Shown here in pieces: positions 21,105 through 31,549 of a stretch of 64,000 nt of DNA. The DNA lies in the NCBI GenBank assembly GCA_015680685.1, contig MNCI01024892.1, positions 224,532 to 288,531 of the forward strand, given 5' to 3'. This DNA is from Gnetum montanum (Eukaryota; Streptophyta; Gnetopsida; Gnetales; Gnetaceae). The translations under genes were made by a program, and so were the position numbers. The notes under the pieces are model-generated. The model was given only the letters and a program-made list of their open reading frames with translations, ran no database searches and was not told the origin of the DNA. The stretch's first letter is position 1, and every line of letters begins with the position of its first letter.

Positions 21105-21356
21105 GCTTACAAACCGCCTTACAATAATGGATGTCAATTGGGACAATCTACTTTTCAAGATTCGGATCCACTTTAAGAGATTGTGGCAGATAACTTTTTC
21201 AGCGTGACGGAGGACTATTTGGCCCGAGGTCGATATCGTCTCCATTAGAATCGATTGCGTGGTTGTGGAACTCATCAGAGATATAATCATATCGTCCGGG
21301 AGAACCGGAAGACGTGCTGTCTGTACTAGCATTGGATTCTATTGAGTGGAGTCCAG

Positions 21357-22154
21357 CTAGATAGATTTTGGACTCACTTCCTCCTGCAGCTCGATATTCA
21401 TCAATACAACGGTCTTGGTAGTATATTCTAATATGTATGACACTTTTAGATGGATGTGATAGTGATGCTGGACATCATAAGCATTTGTCGTGTACACATC
21501 TTGGTAAAAAGCCTGTCCCCATGTGTTTTGCTAGTCTGTCCTCTTGGCGATGCATGTGATGAGAAAATAAACAGGACTGGAAGCCATATGAAGAAAATGC
21601 CATGCCATGGTAGTCGCACATCCATAGAATGTGAAATCACCATGATGATTAGCCAAATTTGCCCTGAGATATCCTGGATAATTGGGAGGAAGATGAACAG
21701 GGGCATGACCAAATTTTGTCCACCAGGACCAAAACATTTCGGAATCAGAGGATGACATTGTTTGAGGATTAAATTCAATTTGGTACATATGGAAATCACT
21801 AGGCTGATAATAGGGCCAGCTAAGATAGTCAGTAGTGTACCAATTTTTGAAATCCAGATTATTGATTTCTACATCAGTGGCTAAATGGATGTAAGGAGCA
21901 GGAATAGTGGTTCTAGGATTTCGGAGAGCAGGTGAATTATAGGCTGTAAAGATCCTTTGCATTATGGAGGACCCGAAAGGGTGTGCATTAGTGCAGGTAC
22001 AGAATTCATCTCAATGTGCTTGATACCGGCTAGTTTCAGAAAAATACTGAGGGAAACTAAGAAAACGTTCATTAGGTAAACATGGACGTAAACGCCTAGA
22101 AGAACGAAGAGTCCATCCTTCACCTCTTAATAATTCTGCACAATATTCAAACAT
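21357..22154 (-). pseudogene. Pararetrovirus ORF2, unknown function (left copy)
   Basis: A frame of 266 codons that starts at an ATG overlapping the RNase H stop (ATGTTTGA). This overlap would allow coupled translation. I do not recognise a domain. The product is rich in Trp, Tyr and His, with phrases FKNWYTTDYLSWPYYQPSDF, MFWSWW and TTMAWHFLHM. It has two in-frame stops (after SRYQAH and KRTD). It has the same length as the right-arm copy at 27226-28023, with about 29 residue differences by eye. A second ORF after pol is known in some florendovirus-like caulimovirids, but I cannot say they are related. Confidence 0.65.
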
Positions 22155-23346
22155 TAGTAGAACCAGAGAATTGGAATTCTCTAGATAAAAAATCTGCTAA
22201 ACAATTTTTATGTTCTTCTACATACTCACTATCAAATTCAAAGTTTGCTAAAAATAAACTCCATCGGATTAGCCATGTATGAGCCACCTTCGAAAGGTTT
22301 TTGGATTGTAGATACTTATCAAAATGTTTTAAATCACTCCTAACGATGAAACGTTGTGGTTGGAGGAATAAACGAAATTTTTCAATACCCTTAACAATGG
22401 CTAGAAGTTCTTTATGAGAACTGTGATATTTCTGCTGTGCTTCATTGAACTTACCAGAAGCATATCTACAGATCCTGATCATACAATTTTGCTCTTGTTT
22501 TAAGGTAGCACCCCAAAAACACTCAGAGGCATCGGTTTCAAGGATAAACTTACCTTCGCCTGGGAGAAATAGTGGAGATAATTCTTGGCAAGCTTGTTTG
22601 ATCTTCTTGACAGCCTCAGTGCATACATTGGTCCAAGGAGGAGAATGTTTTTGCAATAATATATTTAACACATCACGTTCCTTAGCTATATCCTTAAAGA
22701 AACCAGAAACATAGTTAATGCAACCTAAAAATCGTTGTATCTGGACCTTATTCTCTAAGATATCAGGAAACTTAATAATATTTTGTATTATATGCGGTTG
22801 TAATTTGATAATCCCTACAGAGATTTCTAAACCTAAGAACTCTATATTGGACTGTCCGATCTTCATTTTTGTTGGTGAGAGGACAAGACCATTTTTATCT
22901 ATTATTTCAGAAAAAATGCGTAAATGCTCTATATGTTCTTGCACAGATTTACTAAGAACTAAAATATCATCGATATATGCTAATATAAACGGATAAGAAT
23001 GGAAAAGAGAATCCATCATTTTTTGGAAGATGGAAGGTGCAGTTTTTATACAGAATGGTAAGACATTCCATTCATATAATCCGCCAGGTATTGTGAATGC
23101 TGTTTTCCAACGATCAGATTCCTGAACCTGGATCTGCCAAAACCCTGATTTCAAATCAAACTTAGAATAAATATTAGTATGTGGCAGTCTTTGAAACAAG
23201 TTGTCTTTGTTTGTAATAGGATGTTGGACTGATTTAATAATATCATTCAGAGGCTTATAATTGACCACTAAGCGTTTTTTCCCTCTAGCTAATTTAGCTC
23301 TTTTATTTACAAAGAAGGCCGCACAAGCAAACATACTAGTGCTTGG
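22147..23346 (-). pseudogene. pol: Pararetrovirus RT-RNase H (left copy)
   Basis: Would copy pregenomic RNA into DNA. The open part covers 395 codons from 23334. In order: VVNYKPLND, FDLKSGFWQI, LPFCIKTAP, catalytic block AYIDDILVLS, FLGCINYVSGF, then RNase H with LETDAS, HSSHKELLAI and HKNCLADFLS. The active-site YIDD is intact. A single TGA at 23347-23349 separates it from the protease region in the same frame. No integrase follows. Confidence 0.85.
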
Positions 23347-24664
23347 TCAGATTAAACCTCTTTGTAAATACTCCTGAATTTCTGTCTCACATTCTTTTCT
23401 GAGACTTCGTGACATTCCTATATGTTGTGCGGTAGCCTTTACCTTTACTCCATCTTGTAACTCAATTTGACACCAATGTTCTTTCTTGTGTCGAAAAATA
23501 GTGGGGTCATCATTTGCAAACTGGAGTAATCGAGTTTTTATGTCTTCAAAACTTAGTTGATATTTTTCGATTTGGTTAACAATCCAAGTTTCTCTTTTCT
23601 GATTATATTTTTGGGTTTTTTGATTTTTAAACTTTTGTCTAGCATTTATCCTAGCAAACTTATATTGATCTAATTGGATAGATTGTTTAGTATTAGTAAT
23701 ATCAAAATTTTGTAAATTATCTGATCCTATTAAACAATCATAAGACGGTAAGGGAAATTGACAAACTATAAAATAAACTATTCTTTTATTAGGCATAAGA
23801 ACAGGTAACTTGGCTTGCTTTGTTAATAACCTTTTTTGGGTGTTAAAGAAAATATGAGATGGTTCCTTGTCCTCCCAAAAACAAAGCGGAATTGTTTCTT
23901 CTCTTGCAAGAGATACCTCTGCGCCCGTGTCAAATAAACAATCTATTTGATACCTATGATATCTAGGCCATGATATAGTAAAAGAACATGCAGGTAAGAT
24001 TGGTCGTGAAGTATTACAATTTACTTCTAGAATTATGCTTACCTGTTTTGTTTCTTTTTCATATTCTGTTTGTTGCCAACTTTCTTCTTGTTGTTCTAAG
24101 CGTTCAAGTTCCTCTGAGGCCTGTTGGAGATACTTCTTGAGTTGTTTGATTCGAAATTGTCGCCACATAGAAGTCTGTATGTCTGGCGTAACTTCCCTAT
24201 TTTCATTATGTGGTATCTGTGTTTCATCTTCAAACTCTATTACGTTGGGATTCTGGGAATCTTGATATATACCAAATGATTCCTTAAGCATTTGCTTATG
24301 TGTTTCTATCTCATTCCGTTTTGATTTTACTTTGTGTTTGTAGGCCCTAAATTTATGTAAGTCTTCTAAAGGAATCTTTTGCCATTTCTTTTCTAATTGG
24401 TGTAGTTGGCTTTTTAACTTAGAATATGTCGAATCTCTTTCATAGAGATCATCTCTCTGATTCTTCATTCATATAAACATGATACATATACCCTGAAGAA
24501 TCTGTATCATAATCTATATTACCTGGTTCGTTGGGGTAATCAGGAATATCTTCAAATTCCATTTCACTGGAATATTGGTCTGAAGATTCTAAGTAAATAT
24601 CCCCGTTTGAAAATGATAAGTCAGAATCATATGTTAAGAAGAAATCATCTTCAGTAATTTTCAT
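23347..24664 (-). pseudogene. Pararetrovirus protease region (left copy)
   Basis: Two overlapping open parts (24664-24449 and 24468-23347) in different frames imply a frameshift near 24460. The first is Asp/Glu/Ser/Tyr-rich. The second begins with a charged coiled-coil stretch (EELERLEQQEESWQ near 24110) and then has a retropepsin active site FDTGAEVSL at about 23930. IGSDNLQNF stands at the position of the second conserved loop. It would have cleaved the viral polyprotein. Confidence 0.75.
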
Positions 24665-26087
24665 TGTTTCAATGAAATTGATGTGTTGAGGATGATTATC
24701 CTTTTTTGGGCATTGGCTAGAATAATGTTTCCCTAAAGAAATGAAACATCTGACTTCCTTTGTTTTTGTATGGCCCTTGTTTTCTTTTAAACATACCTTT
24801 AAAAGGTTTTTGTGGCCAATTCTTTCGTTTTATCTTAGGCTGGAATTTCCGTTTCCAAACCTTCTTTGATTTCGTGTATTTCTGTGATGTGCGTTGTACT
24901 GGTTTACATACACATGGCTCAGACTGTTGTTTTCTATTTCTAATTAGCTGCCCAAAATTATCTTCAGGACACATTTCTAAACATAAATATTTACCTATTT
25001 GTTTAGTTAGAGATCCTACTAATTTCTGTGTTTTTTGTTGGACACACAGATCCCTTGTGACTTTTTCAAGGAATTGGCAGATGTCACTAAAACTCATTTC
25101 CTCGAGATCCTTTTCTTCATGTTGAAGTTGAGCTCGATAATAACTAGCAAAAGGTGTTGGAAGACATCCTAAGAGATATTCTTTTGCACCTACGTCATGT
25201 ATGAGTTTTCCATAGTAATACCATTCTTCCATGATGTCAAGGAATGGAGACATGTCCTGTATTTTATGTAATCTTGAACTGTAAAACAAAGTCCTATACG
25301 CACTATCCCTATCAGCTTTGTTACCTAAGAATTCTTTTGTTATAGCATTTAGGAAAATAACATGCGGGTTATTTAATAACTTTTTACGTACAGGAGCTTC
25401 TATGAAATTCCACCAACGTTTTAACATACCTTCAAAATTTAACGTTGCATTGAGTATGACATGTTCATACGTCTTTTTTTCTAAGACAATTTGTTTAGCG
25501 ATAAAACCACTGATTTTATCAATCTCTTTTTGTCTTTCTCTAATCGACTTATTGTCCATACTAAAATATGGTGATGGTTTTTCTGAAGTCTTTCGAATTT
25601 GCATAGCTGTTAAGTCCTTAGGATCTTGGAAGATCATACCTTGTTTTTGCAACATTTTCTTTTCTTCTTCATCTAAAGATCCTTCACTACCGATATAAAG
25701 GGTTTTGTTATCCTCTTTATTAGCATTAATTTCTTCCTCCTCTTTTTTCCCTTTTTTAGATTTTGGAATTGTATGTACGGGTCGTCTCTTTGGTACATAC
25801 GTTGTTGTTGATTTCTTCTTTCCCTTAGGAGGAGTGATTGGTGGTGAATCTAAGTAAAGACCATCTAGATTTGTGGGATCAGGTTTCTTTTCTTTACTTT
25901 TAGATTTTCCATTTTTCTGCTTGAGAACCCATATCTTATGTAAATATTTTACATCTTTTTGTACCTCTTTTACTTTTACATATGTCATTAAGTTCTGGTC
26001 ACTAACATAGGATAACTTATGGTTAGTCCAGTTATGAAGTTTAATGACATCAGAAGGTTGTTCTACTGATGTTTTATATTGCACCAT
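24665..26087 (-). pseudogene. Pararetrovirus capsid region (left copy)
   Basis: A 456-codon open frame (26087-24717). It starts with a Lys/Pro/Ser-rich part. A core at about 25480-25130 follows with FEGMLKRWWNFIE and MEEWYYYGKL, aromatic spacing typical of caulimovirid coat proteins. The tail is very basic (KKVWKRKFQPKIKRKNWPQK). A shifted frame just after 24740 shows a remnant C-x6-H-x4-C zinc knuckle, so the RNA-binding end is lost by a frameshift and a damaged Cys. Confidence 0.7.
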
Positions 26088-26096
26088 ATGTGCTAC

Positions 26097-26369
26097 TTAT
26101 TTTGGTTCTTCTGTATTCATGTTGATCCTTAATAACTCGTCACACTCAACACACCTAATGTCATGATCTACCTTATGTAGATTCGTATGTGTACAACTTT
26201 GTGATGGTTTACTTGAGCATGACATATCATCGTCAGAACTAGATGTAGAGACATCTTCTAGAACTATTTTCCCCTTTTGATCTGCTTCTATGACTAGTTT
26301 TTCTTCCTTCTGTTTAATGACTCTCCTAGGATTTAAAGTGATACCTAGTTCTTTAAACAGTTTTCCCAT
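26097..26369 (-). pseudogene. Pararetrovirus upstream ORF, truncated
   Basis: Ninety codons ending 10 bases before the capsid ORF start. It is Lys/Glu-rich, then Ser/Asp-rich (STSSSDDDMSCSS), with a Cys/His cluster (C-x-H, H-x2-H, C-x2-C near 26215-26140). Its true N-terminus is unclear because the inverted copy begins within 16 bases. It could be the N-terminal part of the capsid polyprotein. No movement-protein motif is visible. Confidence 0.5.
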
Positions 26370-26384
26370 TTTTTGTATTTTCTC

Positions 26385-27234
26385 TTCCTATTTATATTAG
26401 CATATATCAATGATATTTTAGTTCTTAGTAAATCTGTGCAGGAACATATAGAGCATTTACGCATTTTTTCTGAAATAATAGATAAAAATGGTCTTGTCCT
26501 CTTACCAACAAAAATGAAGATCGGACAGTCCAATATAGAGTTCTTAGGTTTAGAAATCTCTACAGGGATTATCAAATTACAACCGCATATAATACAAAGT
26601 ATTATTAAGTTTCCTGATATCTTAGAGAATAAGGTCCAGATACAACGATTTTTAGGTTGCATTAACTATGTTTCTGGTTTCTTTAAGGATATAGCTAAGG
26701 AACGTGATGTGTTAAATATATTATTGCAAAAACATTCTCCTCCTTAGACCAATGCATGCACTGAGGCTGTCAAGAAGATCAAACAAGCTTGCCAAGAATT
26801 ACCTCCACTATTTCTCCCAGGCGAAGGTAAGTTTATCCTTGAAACCGATGCCTCTAAGTGTTTTTGGGGCGCTACCTTAAAACAAGAGCAAAATCGTAAG
26901 ATCAGGATCTGTAGATATGCTTTTGGTAAGTTCAATGAAGCACAGCAAAAATATCACAGTTCTCATAAAGAACTTCTAGCCATTGTTAAGGGTATTGAAA
27001 AATTTCGTTTATTCCTCCAACCACAACGTTTCATTGTTAGGAGTGATTTCAAACATTTTGATAAGTATCTACAATCCAAAAACCTTTCGAAAGTGGCTCA
27101 TACACAGCTAATCCGATGGAGTTTATTTTTAGCAAACTTTGAATTTGATAATGAGTATGTAGAAGGACATAAAAATTGTTTAGCAGATTTTTTAACTAGA
27201 GAATTCCAATTCTCTGGTTCTACTAATGTTTGAA
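26385..27234 (+). pseudogene. pol: Pararetrovirus RT-RNase H, 3' part (right copy)
   Basis: Begins at the catalytic block, which here reads AYINDILVLS, so an active-site Asp is replaced by Asn. A TAG at 26746-26748 interrupts it. RNase H blocks LETDAS and HSSHKELLAI are kept. The end overlaps the ORF2 start as in the left copy. Confidence 0.8.
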
Positions 27235-28023
27235 TATTGTGCAGAATTATTAAGAAGTGAAGGATGGACTCTTCATTCTTCTAGGCGTTTATGTCCATGT
27301 TTACCTAATGAACGTTTTCTTAGTTTCCCTCAGTATTTTGCTGAAACTAGCTAGTATCAAGCACATTGGGATGAATTCTGTACCCGCACTAATGCACACC
27401 CTTTTGGGTCCTCCATAACGCAAAGGATCTTTACAGCCTATAATTCACTTGCTCTCCGAAATCCTAGAACCACTATTCCTGCTCCTTACATCCATTTAGC
27501 CACTGATGTAAAAATCAATAATCTGGATTTCAAAAATTGGTACACTACTGACTGTCTTAGTTGGCCCTATTATCAGCCTAGTGATTTCCATATGTACCGA
27601 ATTGAATTTAATCCTCAAACAATGCCATCCTCTGACTTCGAAATGTTTTGGTCCTGGTGGGCAAAATTTGGTCATGCTCCTGTTCATTTTCCTCCCAATT
27701 ATCTAGGATATCTCAGGGCAAATTTGGCTGATCATCATGGTGATTTTGCATGCTATGGAAGTGCGACTACCATGGCATGGCATTTTCTTCATATGGCTTC
27801 CAGTCCTGTTTATTTTCTCGTCACATGCATCACCAAGAGGACAAACTGGAAAAACACATGGGGACAGGCTTTTTACCAAGATGTGTACACGACAAATGCT
27901 TATGATGTCCAGCATCACTATCACATCCATCTAAAAGTGTCATACATATTAGAATATATTACCAAGACCGTCGTATTGATGAATATCGAGCTGCAGGGGG
28001 AAGTGAGTCCAAAATCTATGTAG
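27226..28023 (+). pseudogene. Pararetrovirus ORF2, unknown function (right copy)
   Basis: 266 codons with one in-frame TAG near 27352; the rest is open (the part from 27592 to 28023 has no break). Stop positions differ from the left copy, so each arm decayed independently after duplication. Same overlap with the RNase H stop. No recognised domain; Trp/Tyr/His-rich. Confidence 0.65.
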
Positions 28024-28275
28024 TTGGACTCCACTCAATAGAATCCAATGCTAGTACAGATAGCACGCTTTTCGGTTCTCCCAGACGATATGATTATAGC
28101 TCTGATGAGTTCCACAACCACGCAATCGATTCTAATGGAGACGATATCGACCTCGGGCCAAATAGTCCTCCGTCACGTTGAAAAAGTTGTCTGCCACAAT
28201 CTCTTAAAGTGGATCCGAATCTTGAAAAGTAGATTGTCCCAATTGGCATCCATTATTGTAAGGCGGTTTGTAAGC

Positions 28276-28283
28276 TATAAATA
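28276..28283 (+). promoter_or_regulatory. Pararetrovirus promoter TATA box, right copy
   Basis: TATAAATA in the phrase AGCTATAAATAGCAG, 253 bases after the ORF2 stop. It points right, out of the inverted repeat. Confidence 0.65.
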
Positions 28284-28484
28284 GCAGTGTATGTGTGGAT
28301 GTAAAAACATATCAAGTAGCAGAGCATACAAGCTCATAGTAAGTTTAAGAGTCTGCAAGTGTGAGTTTTTAGCTTTCTGCAAGTGTGTAAGAGTGTATGG
28401 AGAAGATACCAGTTTCTTGATGCTCCATGCTCAGAAACTAAGCATTCTCTCCATCCCTGAAAGAGAGATCGTTCTGTGATGCGT

Positions 28485-28500
28485 CTTGCTCCAGAGCAAG
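28485..28500 (+). other. Perfect 7-bp hairpin before the polyA signal
   Basis: CTTGCTC and GAGCAAG separated by two bases, about 200 bases after the TATA box and 34 bases before AATAAA. It may be part of the structured terminal region of pregenomic RNA. Confidence 0.4.
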
Positions 28501-28533
28501 CATTCCTTTCAGTTCTGTAAATGCTATGTGTGC

Positions 28534-28539
28534 AATAAA
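28534..28539 (+). terminator. Pararetrovirus polyadenylation signal
   Basis: AATAAA followed by T/G-rich sequence (TGGTTTGTTTTGG). The location downstream of the promoter fits the terminally redundant RNA of caulimovirids. Confidence 0.5.
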
Positions 28540-28540
28540 A

Positions 28541-29898
28541 TGGTTTGTTTTGGCATATCCATGTGTTATTTCTTGTGCATTCAAATTAGTGTCTGTATTA
28601 GTTGAGGAATAAGTGCTTGAAAGTGCTTGGAAGGCGATGTAAGATAGGGGCAAGGGATGGATTTGAGGAAATAGGGTCAGGGGAGAGGAAAGGTGCAGGC
28701 TGTGTTGTCATGAGCTATTACCATAGTGCAATCCCTCGTTGGAATGCTTATGAGGGAGTCAACACGCATGGGTGTCTTTCTCTTTGGCTCTTGACCTCTC
28801 ACCAAAGTGCTTAGAGATGGTTGATTTCTAGCCGAAATAATTGCAAAGAAGCTATCATGCCATTTTTTGGGCACTTGTCTCTTGTTCTTTTTTTAGCTTT
28901 TGTGTTTTTCGCTTTTTTTTGTGTTTTTTATGCTTTTTTGTTACACACACGTTCACTTGAAGGCAATCTTTTCATCATTGTAGGATAGGTGTTTCCTCCC
29001 CGAGATTAGTTGTGTTACATCCATGTGAGGCTTTGACCTGCCCACAGAAGCTTCCCATGGATGAATTGCATTACGTCCATCATGGGCTTGGTGGTTGGTC
29101 ATGTGAAAGGGCTTTATGTGCATTAGGGAAGCTTGCAAAGAAGGTATCAGAAATTGTAAGTATAAGGAATGGGGATTAAGTTGGCTGAAGGGAGGGTAGG
29201 ATATGCACTCTCAAGTAGCTACGCTGATCGAAGTGAGTACTTTGAAACAACATAGTGCCTTGTTCTTGTGGTGAACGTGTTCATGAATGACGCCATCTTG
29301 GCTTTTATCCTGCAAACGCAATAGAGAGAAAACCAGAAAAAACAACCATCAAATGAATTGAGGGAAAATTTCTACTTACTCAGGACACCCCCAGGATGTT
29401 AGGCACTATATCTGATGTGCACGATGTCTAGAGCAGGAAGGCCAGTGTAGGTTTCAGTAGTAGCAAGCCAGAAACTGAAGAGGCTAAGAGTGATGATGAT
29501 GCTGGTGCTTAGGAATCCCCGCCAAAGGTAACCATCATGAAATCCAGCTCTAAGGTGAGAAGCCTAACAACTGAATGCCTTTTTTGAACTCTAACGATGA
29601 TGAGGGTTGGAGGATGGCAGCATTATGGCTAGGCCACAATAGTGCTGGGACTTTAGCAGCAGGTGCTAACGGCAAGAGCTATGACCAAGATAATTGGCAG
29701 TGGTAGCGGTAGCTCCAGAAGGTAAGCAAAATGTTAAACAACATCTCTAGAAGATCAACAAGATGCTAGGGATGACGACACTGCATATCTCTAGAACTGC
29801 AACATCCCACCCCATCTGCCTAGGAAGCTCAAAGACGTGCACACTCGTTTATTCACAAGTTCACATGTGTGAACTGGAAGGTGTTGCATTGCAAACCC
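28541..29898. other. Noncoding stretch, origin unclear
   Basis: About 1.36 kb without a supportable gene, including a T-rich run at 28885-28942. It could be pararetrovirus leader or Element E 3' noncoding DNA. A tRNA-Met-like phrase (GGTATCAGA at about 29141) is too short to call a primer site. Confidence 0.4.
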
Positions 29899-30206
29899 AG
29901 CTTTAGGTCCTGGCAGACTGTCGAATGTGCTAGTTTAAGGTCCTAGCAGACCAATGTGCTAGTTTAAGGTCCTAGTAGACTGCTGTGCTAGTTTAACGTC
30001 GTAGCAGATGGGGGATGGTCAGTTTAAGGTCGTAGCGGACTATGCTGTGGGTGCCAGTTTTACATCATGGCCCAAAGACATGTTGTGCCAGTTTAATGTC
30101 ATAGCAGACGTGTTATGCTAGTTTATAGTCATAATAGACTATCTATGCTAATTTATAGTCATAGCAGACTATCTGTGCCAGTTTATAGTCATAGCAGACT
30201 ATCTGT
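29899..30206. repeat. Tandem array of ten 29-34 bp units
   Basis: Units start at about 29899, 29929, 29958, 29987, 30018, 30052, 30086, 30117, 30147 and 30177. Each resembles GCTAGTTTAAGGTCCTAGCA followed by GACTNTNTGT. The last three are closest to each other (GTTTATAGTCATAGCAGACT). It lies just downstream of the Element E integrase. Related single units occur at 33826-33990 and 39060-39200. Confidence 0.85.
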
Positions 30207-30239
30207 TTACCTTACTTTACGTTTCGTGTAATCCTTCAT

Positions 30240-31540
30240 GTTAAACATAGTATGGCTTCAGGTACAAATGATTGATAGGATTTGGAAATTCGTTGCCATC
30301 TACGTCAGCTAGTTTGAATGCTCCATTCTCATAGGCTTTTGTAACTACAAAGGGGCCTTCCTAGTTGGCTGAGAACTTGCTAATGGGTTCACGAATGACC
30401 TTGAGGACTAAGTCCCCCTTTTTGATCGGTCGTTGGTAAAAATTGTAGTGATGTTTCTGTCATTGCTTGTCTTGGTACCATTCAATGCGATTAAGTATTT
30501 GGATGCACTCCTCCTCTATGAAGTGAAGATCAATGATTCTTGACTCATTGTTTTGAGCTTCATCTATGACATTTGAAAGGATCATTCGAAGTGATGGGAC
30601 CTACAATTCAAGAGGTAACACTACTTCAGTTCTGTATACCAGACTATATGGACTCTTACTTGTAGCTATTTTTCACATTGTGCGATAAGCCCAAAGCACG
30701 TAGAGGATTTGCTCGTGCCATCACCTCTTGCTGTTGCTAAGCATTCTTTTCAAAAAGTTAATGATAACTTTGTTGGTAGCCTTTGCTTGGCCATTTGCTT
30801 GGGGGTAATAGGACAATGAGAAGGAATGTTTGTTACTAAGATTTTTGCAAAAGGATTTGGTTTCTGTGCTACTGAATGGTGGCCCATTGTTGGTAACAAT
30901 AGTCATGGGAAGGCCAAACTGTGTAACTATGTTATCTATCATGAACTTGCAAACTTGTTGGGACATGGTCTTTCTAAGGGGAATAGCTTCTACCCATTTT
31001 GTAAAATACTTAGTTGTGGTAATGATGAAGCTATTCCCTATAAAATACTTAGGTGTAATGGATCGTATGATGTCTAGTCCCCAACATTGGAAAGGCCATG
31101 TGATCTATGTGGTATGCAATTTGGTAGGTGATACGTGTATAAGGTTCCCATGGCATTGACACACATCTCATGTTCTAACCTTGGAAATCCAATCACATTC
31201 CACGCAAGGTCAATAGTAGCCTAGATGTCTAATTTTTGCTGCCATAGCCCTAGGAGCTATGTGCCCTCCACATAATCCCTCATGGACTTGATTGACAATT
31301 TTTTGTGCCTCGTCCCCCCTAACACAAGCTAGCAATATCTCATCATAAGAACGTCTGCATAAAGTTTTGTCTCCTACGAGAACATATTGTCGTGCTCGCT
31401 TTCGTATTGCATCTTTTAAGGCCAGTGTCAGGCCACATGGGGGTTCACCATGTTGGAGGTATGTTTTAACATCATCATACCATTCTTGAGTATGTGTTGC
31501 ACCTATAGATGCAATGTGTACTGTGTGAATGATGGGATTG
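30240..31540 (-). pseudogene. pol: Element E integrase, decayed
   Basis: HHCC zinc domain at about 31290-31150 (VHEGLCGGHIAPRAMAAKIR, later CDVCQ). Catalytic core: GLDIIRS keeps its Asp. The second block reads VTNNGPPFSS, with Asn where Asp is expected. The third block YPQANGQAKATNK has Lys where Glu is expected. A C-terminal part with KKGDLVLK and GPFVV follows. Two of three catalytic acids are gone by G-to-A type changes, so it cannot be active. Open parts are 31692-31210 and 30966-30721. Confidence 0.8.
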
Positions 31541-31549
31541 ATGCATTTC

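Larger units (their letters stand above)
20951..23000 (-). repeat. Left arm of a 2-kb inverted repeat
   Basis: Mirrors 26385-28430 on the other strand. It runs from the middle of RT, through RNase H and ORF2, to about 145 bases past the TATA box. Differences are mostly single bases; ORF2 has identical length in both arms. Confidence 0.9.
20951..26369 (-). mobile_element. Endogenous pararetrovirus, left copy
   Basis: On the minus strand a caulimovirid-type gene order is visible: capsid-region ORFs, zinc-knuckle remnant, aspartic protease, RT, RNase H, an overlapping ORF2, then a TATA promoter. There are no LTRs and no integrase block after RNase H, which separates it from Ty3/gypsy elements. 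A movement-protein region is not seen; the copy is cut at 26369 where the opposite copy begins. It lies inside Element E. Several frameshifts and stops make it non-coding today. Confidence 0.8.
26385..28430 (+). repeat. Right arm of a 2-kb inverted repeat
   Basis: Mirrors 20951-23000. The arms enclose about 3.4 kb of single-copy viral sequence. Confidence 0.9.
26385..28540 (+). mobile_element. Endogenous pararetrovirus, right copy (partial)
   Basis: Starts abruptly in RT, two codons before the catalytic block, and runs through RNase H, ORF2, the promoter and a polyadenylation signal. The upstream viral genes are absent. It is head to head with the left copy. Confidence 0.8.

Noticed and set aside
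26345-26662. 105-codon minus-strand ORF over the right viral arm
   Set aside because: It is the antisense of RT; the same shadow appears at 22718-22996 opposite the left arm.
29141-29152. GGTATCAGA, a tRNA-Met primer-site-like phrase downstream of the right viral promoter
   Set aside because: Only nine bases match and the left copy cannot confirm it. It is not enough to call a pararetrovirus primer site.
29899-30206. Possible CRISPR-like array
   Set aside because: Units are directly adjacent with no unique spacers, they vary throughout, and the sequence is plant nuclear.
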